From the NCBI GenBank assembly GCA_017940415.1, contig JAGAYR010000010.1, forward strand, positions 1-64,000: a DNA stretch of 64,000 nt, read 5' to 3'. Within the stretch, counting starts at the first letter, position 1; each line of letters starts with the position of its first letter. The notes below the pieces were generated by a model. The model worked only from the letters and a program-made list of their open reading frames with translations. It searched no databases and had not been told where the DNA came from. Source of the DNA: Lachnospiraceae bacterium. GTDB taxonomy: Bacteria; Bacillota; Clostridia; Lachnospirales; Lachnospiraceae. Made by a program: the position numbers and the translations under genes. Shown piece after piece: positions 25,680 through 34,408 of this stretch.

Positions 25680-26960
25680 TCAGTCTAATACGTTCTTAAC
25701 ACCTATGATGTTGCTCATGAAGTATACGGAATTTACTTCGAGACCTCTTCTGGGATTGGACTCCTGAACAATCTGTCCGTTTCCGATGTAGAGAGCTACG
25801 TGTGAGCATCCGCCGTATCCGTAGCAGATGATGTCACCGGGCTGAGCCTCGGCAAGGGATACGCTGCGTCCTGCGGATGAATACTGTCCGGAAGGAGTTC
25901 TTGCTACGCTGATTCCGAAATCTCTGAGAACGTAGCATACAAATCCTGAGCAGTCGGTTCCTGCAAGGCTTTGTCCTCCGAGGATGTAAGGATTTCCGAC
26001 AAACTGAAGTGCGTAATTTACGATCGCCATTCTGAGTTCGGAAGTGGAAGCGTAATCGGTGGTAAGATCGGGTCTGGTAAGGTTCTCGGCAGGTGCAGTA
26101 TAGTTCTGAGTTCCTCCGTTATTACCGGAAGTGGTGGTGGCTCTGAGATTTCTCTCGCGCTCTGCAGCTTCCTCTTCCCTGATCTCTTCGATGGTTCTTG
26201 CTGTCTTATATTCCTCGGTGATGGTGATGTAATCGGCGGATACATATCCTACCTTATCACCGGAATAAACGATCTTGATCCAGTTCATTCCGTCATCATC
26301 GGGATCGTCGGATTCTTTGGCTGCCAGATATACTCTGGGATCCATTCCGTCTTCCACAACGACTCTGTATCTCTCGCCTCTGGTTACGTAAGTGAGGCAC
26401 TCGGAATCGATGGAAGCTTCTTTTCTGACATTAAGCTGGCTTACCTGAATCTCAGCGTAATACTGAGTGTAATCTTCAAGTCTGTTATAAGCCGCAACAC
26501 CGGTAACTACGAAATTCGATAAAACATAACCTTCGGTCTGTCCGCTTCTGACGTGTACCCATTCCTCATTGTCTTCATCGGGATCGGGATCGCCTGCGAT
26601 ATTCTCATCGTATTCATCGATAACAGAGCCTACGCTTCCGTCATACATGCGGCCTACTATGGAATATTCGGTTCCGGGACCGGAACGTACATTACAATAC
26701 TTGGGATCTGATTCAAAAAGAGCTATAGAAAGTGAAAGATATTCTTCTTCGATTACATCCGCGGGATCGGTGATCTGAGCAACGGATGTATGATTCGCTG
26801 CGGTCTCGTTAGCGGTACGGGATGTGGTACCGAGTTCTCTGGAAGCTCCGCCGGAAACCATTGTAGCCGCTTCGGCACTAACGGGAAAAAGCACAGCAAT
26901 GGCTGTGCCCGCGACAAAAGCTGATGCAGTTATAAGAAGTTTCTTTAAATTCATATTCAT
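25680..26960 (-). CDS. secreted NlpC/P60 peptidoglycan endopeptidase with two SH3 domains
   Basis: Cell-wall hydrolase. The 426-residue protein has a Sec signal peptide (residues 1-32, ending VSAEAA), two bacterial SH3 domains (about 88-150, CNVRSGPGTEYSIVGRM, and 168-245, LNVRKEASIDSECL), a charged linker (TIEEIREEEAAERERNLRA), a Thr/Asn-rich stretch, and a C-terminal NlpC/P60 domain (310-426). The catalytic Cys is in TDCSGFVCYV (residue 337) and the His in CSHVALYIGN (387). SH3 domains of this type bind wall peptides or glycans. It is monocistronic and divergent from the CapA-like gene. Confidence 0.93.
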   Translation of the reverse strand: MNMNLKKLLITASAFVAGTAIAVLFPVSAEAATMVSGGASRELGTTSRTANETAANHTSVAQITDPADVIEEEYLSLSIALFESDPKYCNVRSGPGTEYSIVGRMYDGSVGSVIDEYDENIAGDPDPDEDNEEWVHVRSGQTEGYVLSNFVVTGVAAYNRLEDYTQYYAEIQVSQLNVRKEASIDSECLTYVTRGERYRVVVEDGMDPRVYLAAKESDDPDDDGMNWIKIVYSGDKVGYVSADYITITEEYKTARTIEEIREEEAAERERNLRATTTSGNNGGTQNYTAPAENLTRPDLTTDYASTSELRMAIVNYALQFVGNPYILGGQSLAGTDCSGFVCYVLRDFGISVARTPSGQYSSAGRSVSLAEAQPGDIICYGYGGCSHVALYIGNGQIVQESNPRRGLEVNSVYFMSNIIGVKNVLD

Positions 26961-26983
26961 ATCTCAAACGGTCGAACAAGACC

Positions 26984-27011
26984 ATTATACCGTCATTATT
27001 ATAAATTGCAA
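26984..27011 (-). promoter_or_regulatory. sigma-A promoter of the NlpC/P60 gene
   Basis: On the minus strand TTGCAA (27006-27011), 16 bases, TATAAT (26984-26989), about 25 bases before the gene. Confidence 0.7.
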
Positions 27012-27069
27012 CAATTTTGTAACATTTTCGAAATATCCCTTAAAAATTGGCTCTCAAAATTGTAACAAG

Positions 27070-27098
27070 TTGCGTTTAACCCTTGTAAATGTTATATT
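27070..27098 (+). promoter_or_regulatory. sigma-A promoter of the CapA-like gene
   Basis: TTGCGT (27070-27075), 17 bases, TATATT (27093-27098), 45 bases before the ATG at 27144. Confidence 0.6.
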
Positions 27099-27143
27099 TT
27101 TGAGGTTATCAGTGGCCTTAAATCGCCCTGAACGGAGTGTAAA

Positions 27144-28613
27144 ATGAGATCTTCAGACATAAATACATATTTAAAGAAAAAACGCCGCAAGAGAATGATG
27201 CGGGTCAGCGTATTTCTCGCCTTTTTCGTTCTTCTTCTTGCTCTGGGTTATGTATTTCTCATAAAGCCCATATTTTATGAAGATTCGCCCGTAGCGGATA
27301 CTCCTGCCCCGGCCGAAGAAACGCAGCAGACGCCGGATCCGATGGAAGGAACCGCCATTCCGGAGGAGGTGCTTGCACCGGAACCGGAAGAGGAACTCTT
27401 CGAGGAATTTGACATACACGTGATGATGGTCGGCGACGATCTTCTCCACATGGGACTGGTCAATCAGGGCATTCTTGCGGACGGAACCAGAAATTACGAT
27501 TTCCTTTTCAAAGACATCCTTGATTACATTGATGCCGCCGACATATCCATAATCAATCAGGAGTCACCCATAGGCGGCAACGAGAGAGGATTTTCCGGAT
27601 ATCCCGCATTCAACTCTCCCACCGAGGTGGCAGACGCCATCGCCAAGGCAGGTTTCGATGTGGTCCTTACGGCAACAAACCACACTTACGACCAGGGACT
27701 GGGAGGACTCATATACTTCCACGATTACTTCTATAAATATCCCCAGATCAGTGTCGTAGGCACCCACAGCAATCTTAACGAGGATTCCAGAACTTCCCAC
27801 AGAGGTTCTTACTGGCTCGACAAATACGGCGTAAGCCCCAACGACAGACCCAGATTCGACGATCTTCAGCTTGAACCCGAGGACATGGTAAATACCTCGG
27901 CATTCGTTATCAGGGAAGTAAACGGCATTAAGATAGCGATCCTCAACTATACCTACTCCCACAACTGGGCAACATGGGCAAACGGACTGGACGGATATCT
28001 GAACAGACTGTGCTACTACGATCCCTCTACCAGAGAGATCGATTTTGACACCATCAATCCCGAAGTCCTCGATGACATTAAGCTGGCCCGTGAAGTCTGC
28101 GACATAGTTATCGTATGTCCTCACTGGGGATATGAATATTCCTTTGAGCCCTGCGCATATCAGAAGGATTTTGCAAGACAGATGATCGATGCCGGTGCGG
28201 ATGTAATTATCGGAGCTCACCCCCATATCGTAGAGCCCGTGGAATACATCACCACAGAGAACGGCAATTCCGGACTTTGCTACTATTCATTGGGAAATTT
28301 CATTCACTGTCAGGTTCCCAATTACACCAGCTTTGAAGGAATGGCATGGGTAACCATCCATGTTGATAAGGACGGAGCCAAAGTTGATCTGGATAACAGC
28401 GGAGCACTTCCCATGGTTGAGTACCAGACCTGGGGTCCCCTTTACATCCAGGGTGTATATCCCCTCGAAGACTTCACCGCGGATATGGCTTCACACCACG
28501 CAGCCAACTTCAGAGACGGCGGAGGTATGAATCTGGATCTCCTTCACCAGTGGGACAGCAACCTCTTCGGTCCCTATTCCCTTACAAAAGAAGACATTCT
28601 GGGAGCAAATTGA
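27144..28613 (+). CDS. membrane-anchored CapA-family metallophosphatase-like protein
   Basis: The 489-residue protein has a basic N-terminus, one transmembrane helix (residues 20-42), an acidic Pro/Glu-rich linker (45-88), and an extracellular CapA/PgsA-type domain. The domain shows the metallophosphatase-like pattern MMVGDDLLHM, then NQESPIGG, ATNHTYDQG and the HPHIVEPVEY ending. The family is named for poly-gamma-glutamate capsule synthesis, but no capB/capC genes are nearby, so a capsule role is not supported here. A phosphoester or wall-polymer function is possible. Confidence 0.88.
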   Translation: MRSSDINTYLKKKRRKRMMRVSVFLAFFVLLLALGYVFLIKPIFYEDSPVADTPAPAEETQQTPDPMEGTAIPEEVLAPEPEEELFEEFDIHVMMVGDDLLHMGLVNQGILADGTRNYDFLFKDILDYIDAADISIINQESPIGGNERGFSGYPAFNSPTEVADAIAKAGFDVVLTATNHTYDQGLGGLIYFHDYFYKYPQISVVGTHSNLNEDSRTSHRGSYWLDKYGVSPNDRPRFDDLQLEPEDMVNTSAFVIREVNGIKIAILNYTYSHNWATWANGLDGYLNRLCYYDPSTREIDFDTINPEVLDDIKLAREVCDIVIVCPHWGYEYSFEPCAYQKDFARQMIDAGADVIIGAHPHIVEPVEYITTENGNSGLCYYSLGNFIHCQVPNYTSFEGMAWVTIHVDKDGAKVDLDNSGALPMVEYQTWGPLYIQGVYPLEDFTADMASHHAANFRDGGGMNLDLLHQWDSNLFGPYSLTKEDILGAN

Positions 28614-28629
28614 TATATTGTATAAAGCA

Positions 28630-28658
28630 AAAACCCTCGCCGATAAGGCGAGGGTTTT
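28630..28658. terminator. bidirectional terminator
   Basis: A 12-bp stem (AAAACCCTCGCC / GGCGAGGGTTTT) with a 5-base loop lies between the convergent CapA-like gene and ctpA. Confidence 0.9.
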
Positions 28659-28674
28659 ATCATGTCCGTACGTT

Positions 28675-29943
28675 TTATTTTTCCAGATAATCAATTGCGG
28701 CCTGTAACTGATTGTCTATTCCTTCGTAATACTGTTCAATATCAAGCATAACCTCAATCTCAGGTGCTATGCCCACTCCGTTGATTGCGGTTCCGCTGGG
28801 AGTGTAATACTCGTTGGTGGTCATCTTGATGCATGATCCGTCACTTAAATAGAAGAAATCCTGTACAAGACCTTTACCGTAAGTCGTAGTTCCTATGGAT
28901 ATGGCTTTTCCGCTGTCCTTGAGTGCTCCGGTAAGGATCTCGGAAGAGCTTGCGGTATATCCGTCGGTAAGAATGACTATTCTGCCTTCGAATTCCCTGG
29001 ATCCGTCACAGGTATAATCTTTCATAGTGCCGTCGCCGTTTTCTATGGTAACGATGACGCCCTCGGGCATGAGCATTCTGGCAACTTCCAGCGCAACTCT
29101 GAGCAGTCCGCCCGTATTGGCTCTCAGATCCAGGACCATGTCAACCATTCCCTGTTCTTTGAGAGCATTCATTGCTTCTTCGAACTGTTCCGTAGTTACG
29201 TCATCAAAGTCTCTGATCCAAATATATCCTATCGTATCGGTTACCATTCTGTAATCGACATCGATCTTCTTGAGCTTTTTCCTTATCACAGTCAGATCCA
29301 GGGTTTCATCCGTGCCCGGTCTGTATACGGTAACGGTTACCTCTGTATTTTCCGGACCGCGGATTTTATCGGTGACTGCCACCTTATCAACACCGTCCAG
29401 AGTTTCGCCGTCAACCGCGATGAGGACATCCCCTTCTTCAAAGCCGGCATCCTTAGCGGGTGAGTCATCATATACTCCGGACAAATAATAGTCACCATCG
29501 GCATTTACTCTTATGAGAATTCCTATGCCGCAGAAATCTCCGTTGTAATCGGAAAAGAGTTCCTTGATCTCATCGGCGGTGTAGTATTCCGCATACCTGT
29601 CACCGGTTCCTTCCAGAAGACCGTCAAGCATTCCTACCCGAAGATCTTCCTCGTCAAAATCATATATGGAATTCTCTTCCAGATATGCATAGATGGTTTC
29701 GGCCTTGGCCATAACCTCGGCATCAACTATCCCCGCGCCGCCCGATAGATACAGACGTCTTGTGAGAAGCAGCGCAAAAAAAGTACCTACGCACAAAAGA
29801 AGCATCACCAGCATACCGGTCAAAAAACCGAGGCGGAAGGGACGCTTCTTCTTTTCTTTCTTTTCCGGAGCGGGAACTTCCTGCACAGGATTTGCCTCCG
29901 CGACAGGCTGCTCCGTATTGATTATATTTTCCTGATCACTCAT
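28675..29943 (-). CDS. ctpA: carboxy-terminal processing protease, S41 family
   Basis: Extracytoplasmic serine protease. The 422-residue protein has a cytoplasmic Pro/Glu/Lys-rich N-terminus, one transmembrane helix (about 38-61), a PDZ domain (about 125-205, SPAKDAGFEEGDVLIAVDGE) and an S41 domain. The catalytic Ser lies in TDGYTASSSEIL and the Lys in YGKGLVQDF. It follows the M23 gene by 13 bases at the end of the ftsEX operon. CtpA/CtpB-type proteases often regulate secreted wall hydrolases or proteolytic signalling, so the adjacent M23 protein is an obvious candidate substrate. Confidence 0.93.
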   Translation of the reverse strand: MSDQENIINTEQPVAEANPVQEVPAPEKKEKKKRPFRLGFLTGMLVMLLLCVGTFFALLLTRRLYLSGGAGIVDAEVMAKAETIYAYLEENSIYDFDEEDLRVGMLDGLLEGTGDRYAEYYTADEIKELFSDYNGDFCGIGILIRVNADGDYYLSGVYDDSPAKDAGFEEGDVLIAVDGETLDGVDKVAVTDKIRGPENTEVTVTVYRPGTDETLDLTVIRKKLKKIDVDYRMVTDTIGYIWIRDFDDVTTEQFEEAMNALKEQGMVDMVLDLRANTGGLLRVALEVARMLMPEGVIVTIENGDGTMKDYTCDGSREFEGRIVILTDGYTASSSEILTGALKDSGKAISIGTTTYGKGLVQDFFYLSDGSCIKMTTNEYYTPSGTAINGVGIAPEIEVMLDIEQYYEGIDNQLQAAIDYLEK

Positions 29944-29956
29944 AGTTTACTTCCGA

Positions 29957-31192
29957 TCACTTGCCCAGATATGGCCAGGGTGAAGTGTATTCTCCGTTTC
30001 TTCTGACTCCGAAGTGGAGATGGTTTCCCGTGGATATGCCCGTGGAACCTACAGCTGCGATGGTCTGACCCATGACAACCCTGTCTCCCTTCTGAACATA
30101 CAGTGCCGAACAGTGCTCATATACGGTGTACAAACCGTCACCGTGATCTATCATTATGTAATTGCCCATAGCTCCGGAATAGGATGCTGCGGCAACTTCT
30201 CCGTCATATGCAGCATATATATCCGTTCCGTACGCAGCCGCAAAATCAATTCCCTTGTGGAAGGTACTTGCTCCTGCAGTGGGCGCGTTTCTGGGACCGT
30301 AATCCGAAGATACATATTTGTAGGAAGCAAGAGGGAAGAGGAACTGTCCGCCGTCATACTTAAGTCCGTTGGCACTTGCAAGTCTTCTTCTTTCTTCCTC
30401 TATAGCTTTGGTAAGAGCTTCAATCTCGGCATCACGCGCCGCTATCTCTGCCTGATAAGCATCGATCTCTGCCTGAGTTGCATTGATCTGGATATTGTAG
30501 CTGTCAATCTCCGCATTCTTCTCGCTGATAAGTGTTGCCTGATTCTGCTCTTCAAGTTCGGCAGCGGCTTTTGCTTCATCAAGAATCTCTTTCTGAAGAT
30601 CCAGCTGCTGTTTACAAAGTGATATGTACTCGACATTGGCCTTGTACTCTTCCAAGAGGCTTTTGTCGTACTGAACTACTTTTTCTATATAATCTGCGCT
30701 GTTAAGAAGATCTCTTAAACTTCTGGCGGAGAACAGCATATCGATCATGCTCTTATCGCCCTGCTCATACATGAGACGCATTCTTACGATCATGGCATCA
30801 TGCTGTATCTGCTCGGTCTCTTCGGCAAGTGCAAGCTCTGCTTCAGTCTGTGAGATCTCGTTCTCTTTGGCAATGATCTGCTCATTAAGCACTGCGATGT
30901 TGTTCTGCATCAGAACAAGCTCGGCATCGAGTTCGGTTACATATGCATTCAGATCGCTTCTGAGTGATGCAAGTCTGCTCTGGCTTGCATTAAGGTCGGA
31001 TACATGTCCTGCAAGTTCCGCTCTCTGAGCATTTGCCTCCTCGATCTCTCGCTGCTTTTCCTGAATCAAAGCGTTGGTATATGTCGCACCCTGTACGGGA
31101 ACCTGTTCCTCTGTGTGCAGGTACCATGAAAATGCAAGTACAAAAGCGGATACCACGCAGATTATTCTTTTTACTGTTTTCTTTTTGATCAT
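29957..31192 (-). CDS. coiled-coil M23 peptidoglycan endopeptidase (FtsEX partner)
   Basis: Secreted 411-residue protein with a signal peptide (residues 1-35), a long antiparallel coiled coil (40-270) and a C-terminal M23 (LytM) domain. All zinc ligands are visible: HKGID (H and D), the EHCS His and HLHFG. Unlike E. coli EnvC, whose LytM domain is inactive, this one should be catalytic. The layout parallels CwlO/PcsB/EnvC, coiled-coil proteins activated by FtsEX, and the gene lies directly after ftsX (22 bases). CtpA follows. Function: cutting stem peptides during growth or division under FtsEX control. Confidence 0.92.
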   Translation of the reverse strand: MIKKKTVKRIICVVSAFVLAFSWYLHTEEQVPVQGATYTNALIQEKQREIEEANAQRAELAGHVSDLNASQSRLASLRSDLNAYVTELDAELVLMQNNIAVLNEQIIAKENEISQTEAELALAEETEQIQHDAMIVRMRLMYEQGDKSMIDMLFSARSLRDLLNSADYIEKVVQYDKSLLEEYKANVEYISLCKQQLDLQKEILDEAKAAAELEEQNQATLISEKNAEIDSYNIQINATQAEIDAYQAEIAARDAEIEALTKAIEEERRRLASANGLKYDGGQFLFPLASYKYVSSDYGPRNAPTAGASTFHKGIDFAAAYGTDIYAAYDGEVAAASYSGAMGNYIMIDHGDGLYTVYEHCSALYVQKGDRVVMGQTIAAVGSTGISTGNHLHFGVRRNGEYTSPWPYLGK

Positions 31193-31213
31193 ACGTTGAT
31201 CACCGTGTACTGT

Positions 31214-32113
31214 TTAAACCTTGAGATATTTACGTACAGTTACAAAGCTTCCGAGGAATCCCATGCCTACCGCAATAAATATAGCCATTGGAGCCAGCAC
31301 ATTGAATATCTCGCTAACGCTTAAGAAACTGAGCATTGAACTGAGCATCTCAAATCTGGTCTTGAGCATGTTCAGCACGTAATCATACAGATAGTAGATC
31401 AGTGCCAGTGGTATGACCGCACCGATCAGTCCTATCATAATTCCCTCAAGTACGAAAGGCGCTCTTACAAAGAAGTCGGTAGCACCGATGTATTTCATGA
31501 TGCTGATCTCTTCCGATCTGACGGATATACCGACTCTGACCGTATTACTGATCAAGAATATACTTACCGCAAGAAGGATCAAAATTATCGCACCGGATAC
31601 ATATACGAGCATAAGGTTAAATCCGGAAAGAGTCGAAGCGGTTACTTCCGAATATCTTACAAGTCTTACTTCAGGTTTAGTCTGAAGCCATCCTACCAGC
31701 TGGTCCTGAAGGCTTACAGCGCGAAGGAATACTTCGTAGTTATGCTCACCCTTGAGAGGATTCTCCGTGAAGCCCTCCTGATAATCGGGTCCTAAATAGA
31801 CGGGTCCGAATGTTGCCCAGATCTCTTCATCGGAATGGAATACAACATCCCTTACTTCAGGACGCTGGAGAAGTTCCTGTCCGAATGCATCGATCTGTGC
31901 GTCGGTAACATCTTCATTGAAAAACACGGTGACCGAAACGCCTTCTTCAACCGTATAAAGAATGTGCTGCGCATTCGATACTATCGAATAAAACATACCA
32001 AGGAGGAAAAGACACGCTCCGATGGTAGCTACGGATGCAAGTGTGTACCATCCGTTCTTGAACATATTGCGGATGCCCTGCCAGAGGGTGTACAGAAAGG
32101 TTCTAATCTTCAT
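31214..32113 (-). CDS. ftsX: cell division ABC-type protein FtsX
   Basis: Membrane half of the FtsEX complex, which transmits ATP hydrolysis to a wall hydrolase outside the cell. The 299-residue protein has a first helix (about 23-45), an extracellular domain (about 55-160) and three C-terminal helices (170-195, 220-245, 265-290), the FtsX/MacB topology. Its ATG overlaps the ftsE stop by 11 bases. The gene downstream encodes the expected coiled-coil hydrolase. Confidence 0.94.
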   Translation of the reverse strand: MKIRTFLYTLWQGIRNMFKNGWYTLASVATIGACLFLLGMFYSIVSNAQHILYTVEEGVSVTVFFNEDVTDAQIDAFGQELLQRPEVRDVVFHSDEEIWATFGPVYLGPDYQEGFTENPLKGEHNYEVFLRAVSLQDQLVGWLQTKPEVRLVRYSEVTASTLSGFNLMLVYVSGAIILILLAVSIFLISNTVRVGISVRSEEISIMKYIGATDFFVRAPFVLEGIMIGLIGAVIPLALIYYLYDYVLNMLKTRFEMLSSMLSFLSVSEIFNVLAPMAIFIAVGMGFLGSFVTVRKYLKV

Positions 32114-32849
32114 TTACATATTCCCCTTCCTGCTCATCGCTGATTATTTCGCCGAGTTTCATGGCAACAACTCTCTTTTTCATGGAGTTAACGATGGTAG
32201 GGCTGTGGGTTACGACGATGACCGTTGTTCCCTGCTCGTTGATCTCGGCAAGAAGATCCATGATATCCCATGAATTGTTGGGATCCAGATTTCCTGTAGG
32301 CTCGTCCGCAAGAAGAATGGAAGGCTTGTTTACAAGAGCTCTCGCAAGAGCAACTCTCTGCTGTTCGCCTCCCGACAGTTTTCTAACGTTGGCCTTATAT
32401 TTCCCCGCAAGTCCGACCATAGAAAGAATGCTGGGGACATTGCGTCTCATTTCTCTTGAAGGTACTTCAATGATACGCTGCGCGAATGCAACGTTTTCAT
32501 ATACGTTTCTGTCTTTGAGAAGTCTGAAATCCTGGAACACTACTCCGAGATTTCTTCTGAACTTGGGGATCTGTGAATGGCGGAGCTTTCTGGTATTCTG
32601 TCCCATTACGAATACGTCGCCGCCGGTGGGGAGAATCTCTCTTAAGAGAAGCTTGATCAGTGTTGATTTACCGGATCCGCTGTCTCCTACGATGAATACG
32701 AATTCGCCTTTATCTATTCTGAGAGTAACATTCTTGACTGCGGGATTACCCTTCTCCGGGTAATTCATACTCACATTGTCAAGGAAAATGATACCGTTCT
32801 CTTCAATGAACTGATCTCTCTCAGCTCTTTTTCTTTCTTTTCTGGTCAT
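32103..32849 (-). CDS. ftsE: cell division ATP-binding protein FtsE
   Basis: ATPase of FtsEX, 248 residues. Walker A is GDSGSGKSTLIKLL (about residue 55), the signature is LSGGEQQRVALARAL, and Walker B is ILLADEPTGNLDP followed by the switch His of VVTHS. The first 15 residues are a basic extension (MTRKERKRAERDQFIEENG) longer than usual. It starts 13 bases after the CdaR-like regulator gene, suggesting one operon of five genes from that regulator to ctpA. Confidence 0.95.
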   Translation of the reverse strand: MTRKERKRAERDQFIEENGIIFLDNVSMNYPEKGNPAVKNVTLRIDKGEFVFIVGDSGSGKSTLIKLLLREILPTGGDVFVMGQNTRKLRHSQIPKFRRNLGVVFQDFRLLKDRNVYENVAFAQRIIEVPSREMRRNVPSILSMVGLAGKYKANVRKLSGGEQQRVALARALVNKPSILLADEPTGNLDPNNSWDIMDLLAEINEQGTTVIVVTHSPTIVNSMKKRVVAMKLGEIISDEQEGEYVNED

Positions 32850-32862
32850 TTGTCCTTACCTG

Positions 32863-33963
32863 TTAAAATTCGTTCTTTTTCATATACTTCATGTACTTGA
32901 CGACCATGAGCGCGATCTTGAAAGTGATCGCATCGTCAAATACTCTCAGGTCAAGGCCCGTAGTCTTCTGGATCTTATCGAGTCTGTAGACGAGAGTATT
33001 TCTGTGTATGAAAAGCTGTCTTGAAGTCTCCGAAACATTCAGGGAATTTTCGAAGAACTTATCGATGGTCGGAAGGATCTCGTCATCGAAATCGTCGATA
33101 TCCTTGCCGTCAAAAATCTCTTTAATGAAAAGTCTGCAAAGAGGGATGGGAAGCTGATAGATAAGTCTTCCGATTCCCAGGCCGCTGTAAGAAACAACTT
33201 CTCTTTCCTCAAAGAAGATCCTTCCTACATCCGCAGCCATTCTCGCTTCCTTGTATGAACGGCTTACTTCCTTGATCTCGGAAGCGATGCTTCCGTATGC
33301 GATCTTGATACCCATGGCTCCGGCATCTGCCAGTGCATCTCTGAGGCCTGCGGTCATTTCTTCGATCTCGGCTTCCTGCATGTCAAGCCTGGACATGGGC
33401 TGCTCGAGTTCCATGACTACAACGACATCGGTCTCATCAACCGCTGTGACAAAGTCTCTGGGTCTTGCCTGACAATAATTCCTGACTGTCTCCAGAATAT
33501 TGATATCCTTGGTATTTGCAGCCTCGGTGAGTATTACGACTCTGGGGGTATCGTTGGCAATATGAAGCTTCTTTGCCCTGCTGTAAATATCAACCAAAAG
33601 AAGGTTGTCGAGAAGCAGATTCTTGAAGAAATTATCCTTGTCGAATCTCTCTCTGTAGGCAACGGAAAGACTCTGAACCTGGAATGCGGCCATCTTGCCG
33701 AGGGTATATACATCCTCTCCGGCGCCTGCCACTGCCAGAACATATTCAAGAGACTGATCGTCATAAATCTTGAAATACTGGTTTCCCTTTATTTCCTGTG
33801 AATCTGCACCAGAGGATGCAAATTCGCCCGCGTCTCTGAGAAGTCCCGGGATTTCGCCCGTGGAGACTACGGTTCTTCCCTCGGGATCGGTTACCGCAAA
33901 ATCAACTCTTGCTATTGCTTTTAGTCCGTCTAAAGTTGCCTGAAGTATCTGATTAGATATCAT
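32863..33963 (-). CDS. CdaR/PucR-type transcriptional regulator
   Basis: A 366-residue regulator with an N-terminal sugar-diacid-recognition-like domain (residues 1-120, starting MISNQILQATLDGLKAIARV), a central GGDEF-like domain and a C-terminal PucR helix-turn-helix (LNVSETSRQLFIHRNTLVYR, about 305-325). In E. coli CdaR senses glucarate, but no such catabolic genes are near. I start at 33963 since AGGGG lies upstream; ten more codons are open but lack support. It directly precedes ftsE, an unusual pairing that suggests the regulator controls wall-hydrolysis genes or simply shares their promoter. Confidence 0.88.
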   Translation of the reverse strand: MISNQILQATLDGLKAIARVDFAVTDPEGRTVVSTGEIPGLLRDAGEFASSGADSQEIKGNQYFKIYDDQSLEYVLAVAGAGEDVYTLGKMAAFQVQSLSVAYRERFDKDNFFKNLLLDNLLLVDIYSRAKKLHIANDTPRVVILTEAANTKDINILETVRNYCQARPRDFVTAVDETDVVVVMELEQPMSRLDMQEAEIEEMTAGLRDALADAGAMGIKIAYGSIASEIKEVSRSYKEARMAADVGRIFFEEREVVSYSGLGIGRLIYQLPIPLCRLFIKEIFDGKDIDDFDDEILPTIDKFFENSLNVSETSRQLFIHRNTLVYRLDKIQKTTGLDLRVFDDAITFKIALMVVKYMKYMKKNEF

Positions 33964-34023
33964 AAAATGCCCCTGTAAAAATATTATTGCCAATTGTTAC
34001 AGATATATAAAACCCCAACCCAT

Positions 34024-34052
34024 AATATACAACAAACTGCACAAGAAAACAA
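34024..34052 (-). promoter_or_regulatory. sigma-A promoter of the CdaR-ftsEX-ctpA operon
   Basis: On the minus strand TTGTTT (34047-34052), 17 bases, TATATT (34024-34029), 60 bases before the regulator start. Confidence 0.6.
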
Positions 34053-34073
34053 GAAATATATGTTAAAAATTGG

Positions 34074-34105
34074 CAAAAAATTACACCCCGAGGTTATCGG
34101 GGTGT
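34074..34105 (-). terminator. terminator of the YjfB-like gene
   Basis: A 9-bp stem (ACACCCCGA / TCGGGGTGT) with a 5-base loop is followed on the minus strand by AATTTTTT. It lies 20 bases past the stop at 34126. Confidence 0.88.
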
Positions 34106-34125
34106 TAAAAACTGTTCAAAAACGA

Positions 34126-34323
34126 TTATACAGATATGTCAATATTTGCACCTACCGAGGGATTAACACTTCTCTCAAGGGCAGCGGAGTCAAGCATCTC
34201 AACCATTCCCTGTCCCAAATCCCTGTTGGTATCCAGAGCTTTAGCCAAAATCGCGGTACTTACATCGGCCATTGTCATTGAGTTTTTAAAATTGACCGCC
34301 ATCTGAACGAGTCCCATATCCAT
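34126..34323 (-). CDS. YjfB-type putative motility protein
   Basis: A 65-residue protein matching the small YjfB family (MAVNFKNSMTMADVSTAILA, then LGQGMVEMLDSA and a GANIDISV end). B. subtilis yjfB belongs to the sigma-D motility regulon, but its molecular job is unknown. Here the gene stands alone, 25 kb from the flagellar operon, with AAAGGAG before the ATG and its own terminator. Its promoter looks like sigma-A, not sigma-D. Confidence 0.85.
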   Translation of the reverse strand: MDMGLVQMAVNFKNSMTMADVSTAILAKALDTNRDLGQGMVEMLDSAALERSVNPSVGANIDISV

Positions 34324-34369
34324 ATGCGCTCCTTTGGGGAGATACTCATTCCCTCTTTATGTAAACTGA

Positions 34370-34398
34370 TGATACCACGCCCGTAAGCTTATTACAAT
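34370..34398 (-). promoter_or_regulatory. sigma-A promoter of the YjfB-like gene
   Basis: On the minus strand TTGTAA, 17 bases, TATCAT with an extended TGG before the -10. It lies about 45 bases ahead of the ATG; coordinates are accurate to a few bases. Confidence 0.6.
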
Positions 34399-34408
34399 AA
34401 ACGAATTC

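Noticed and set aside
34370..34398. Sigma-D promoter for the YjfB-like gene
   Set aside because: I looked for TAAA...CCGATA because Bacillus yjfB has one, but found only a sigma-A type promoter.
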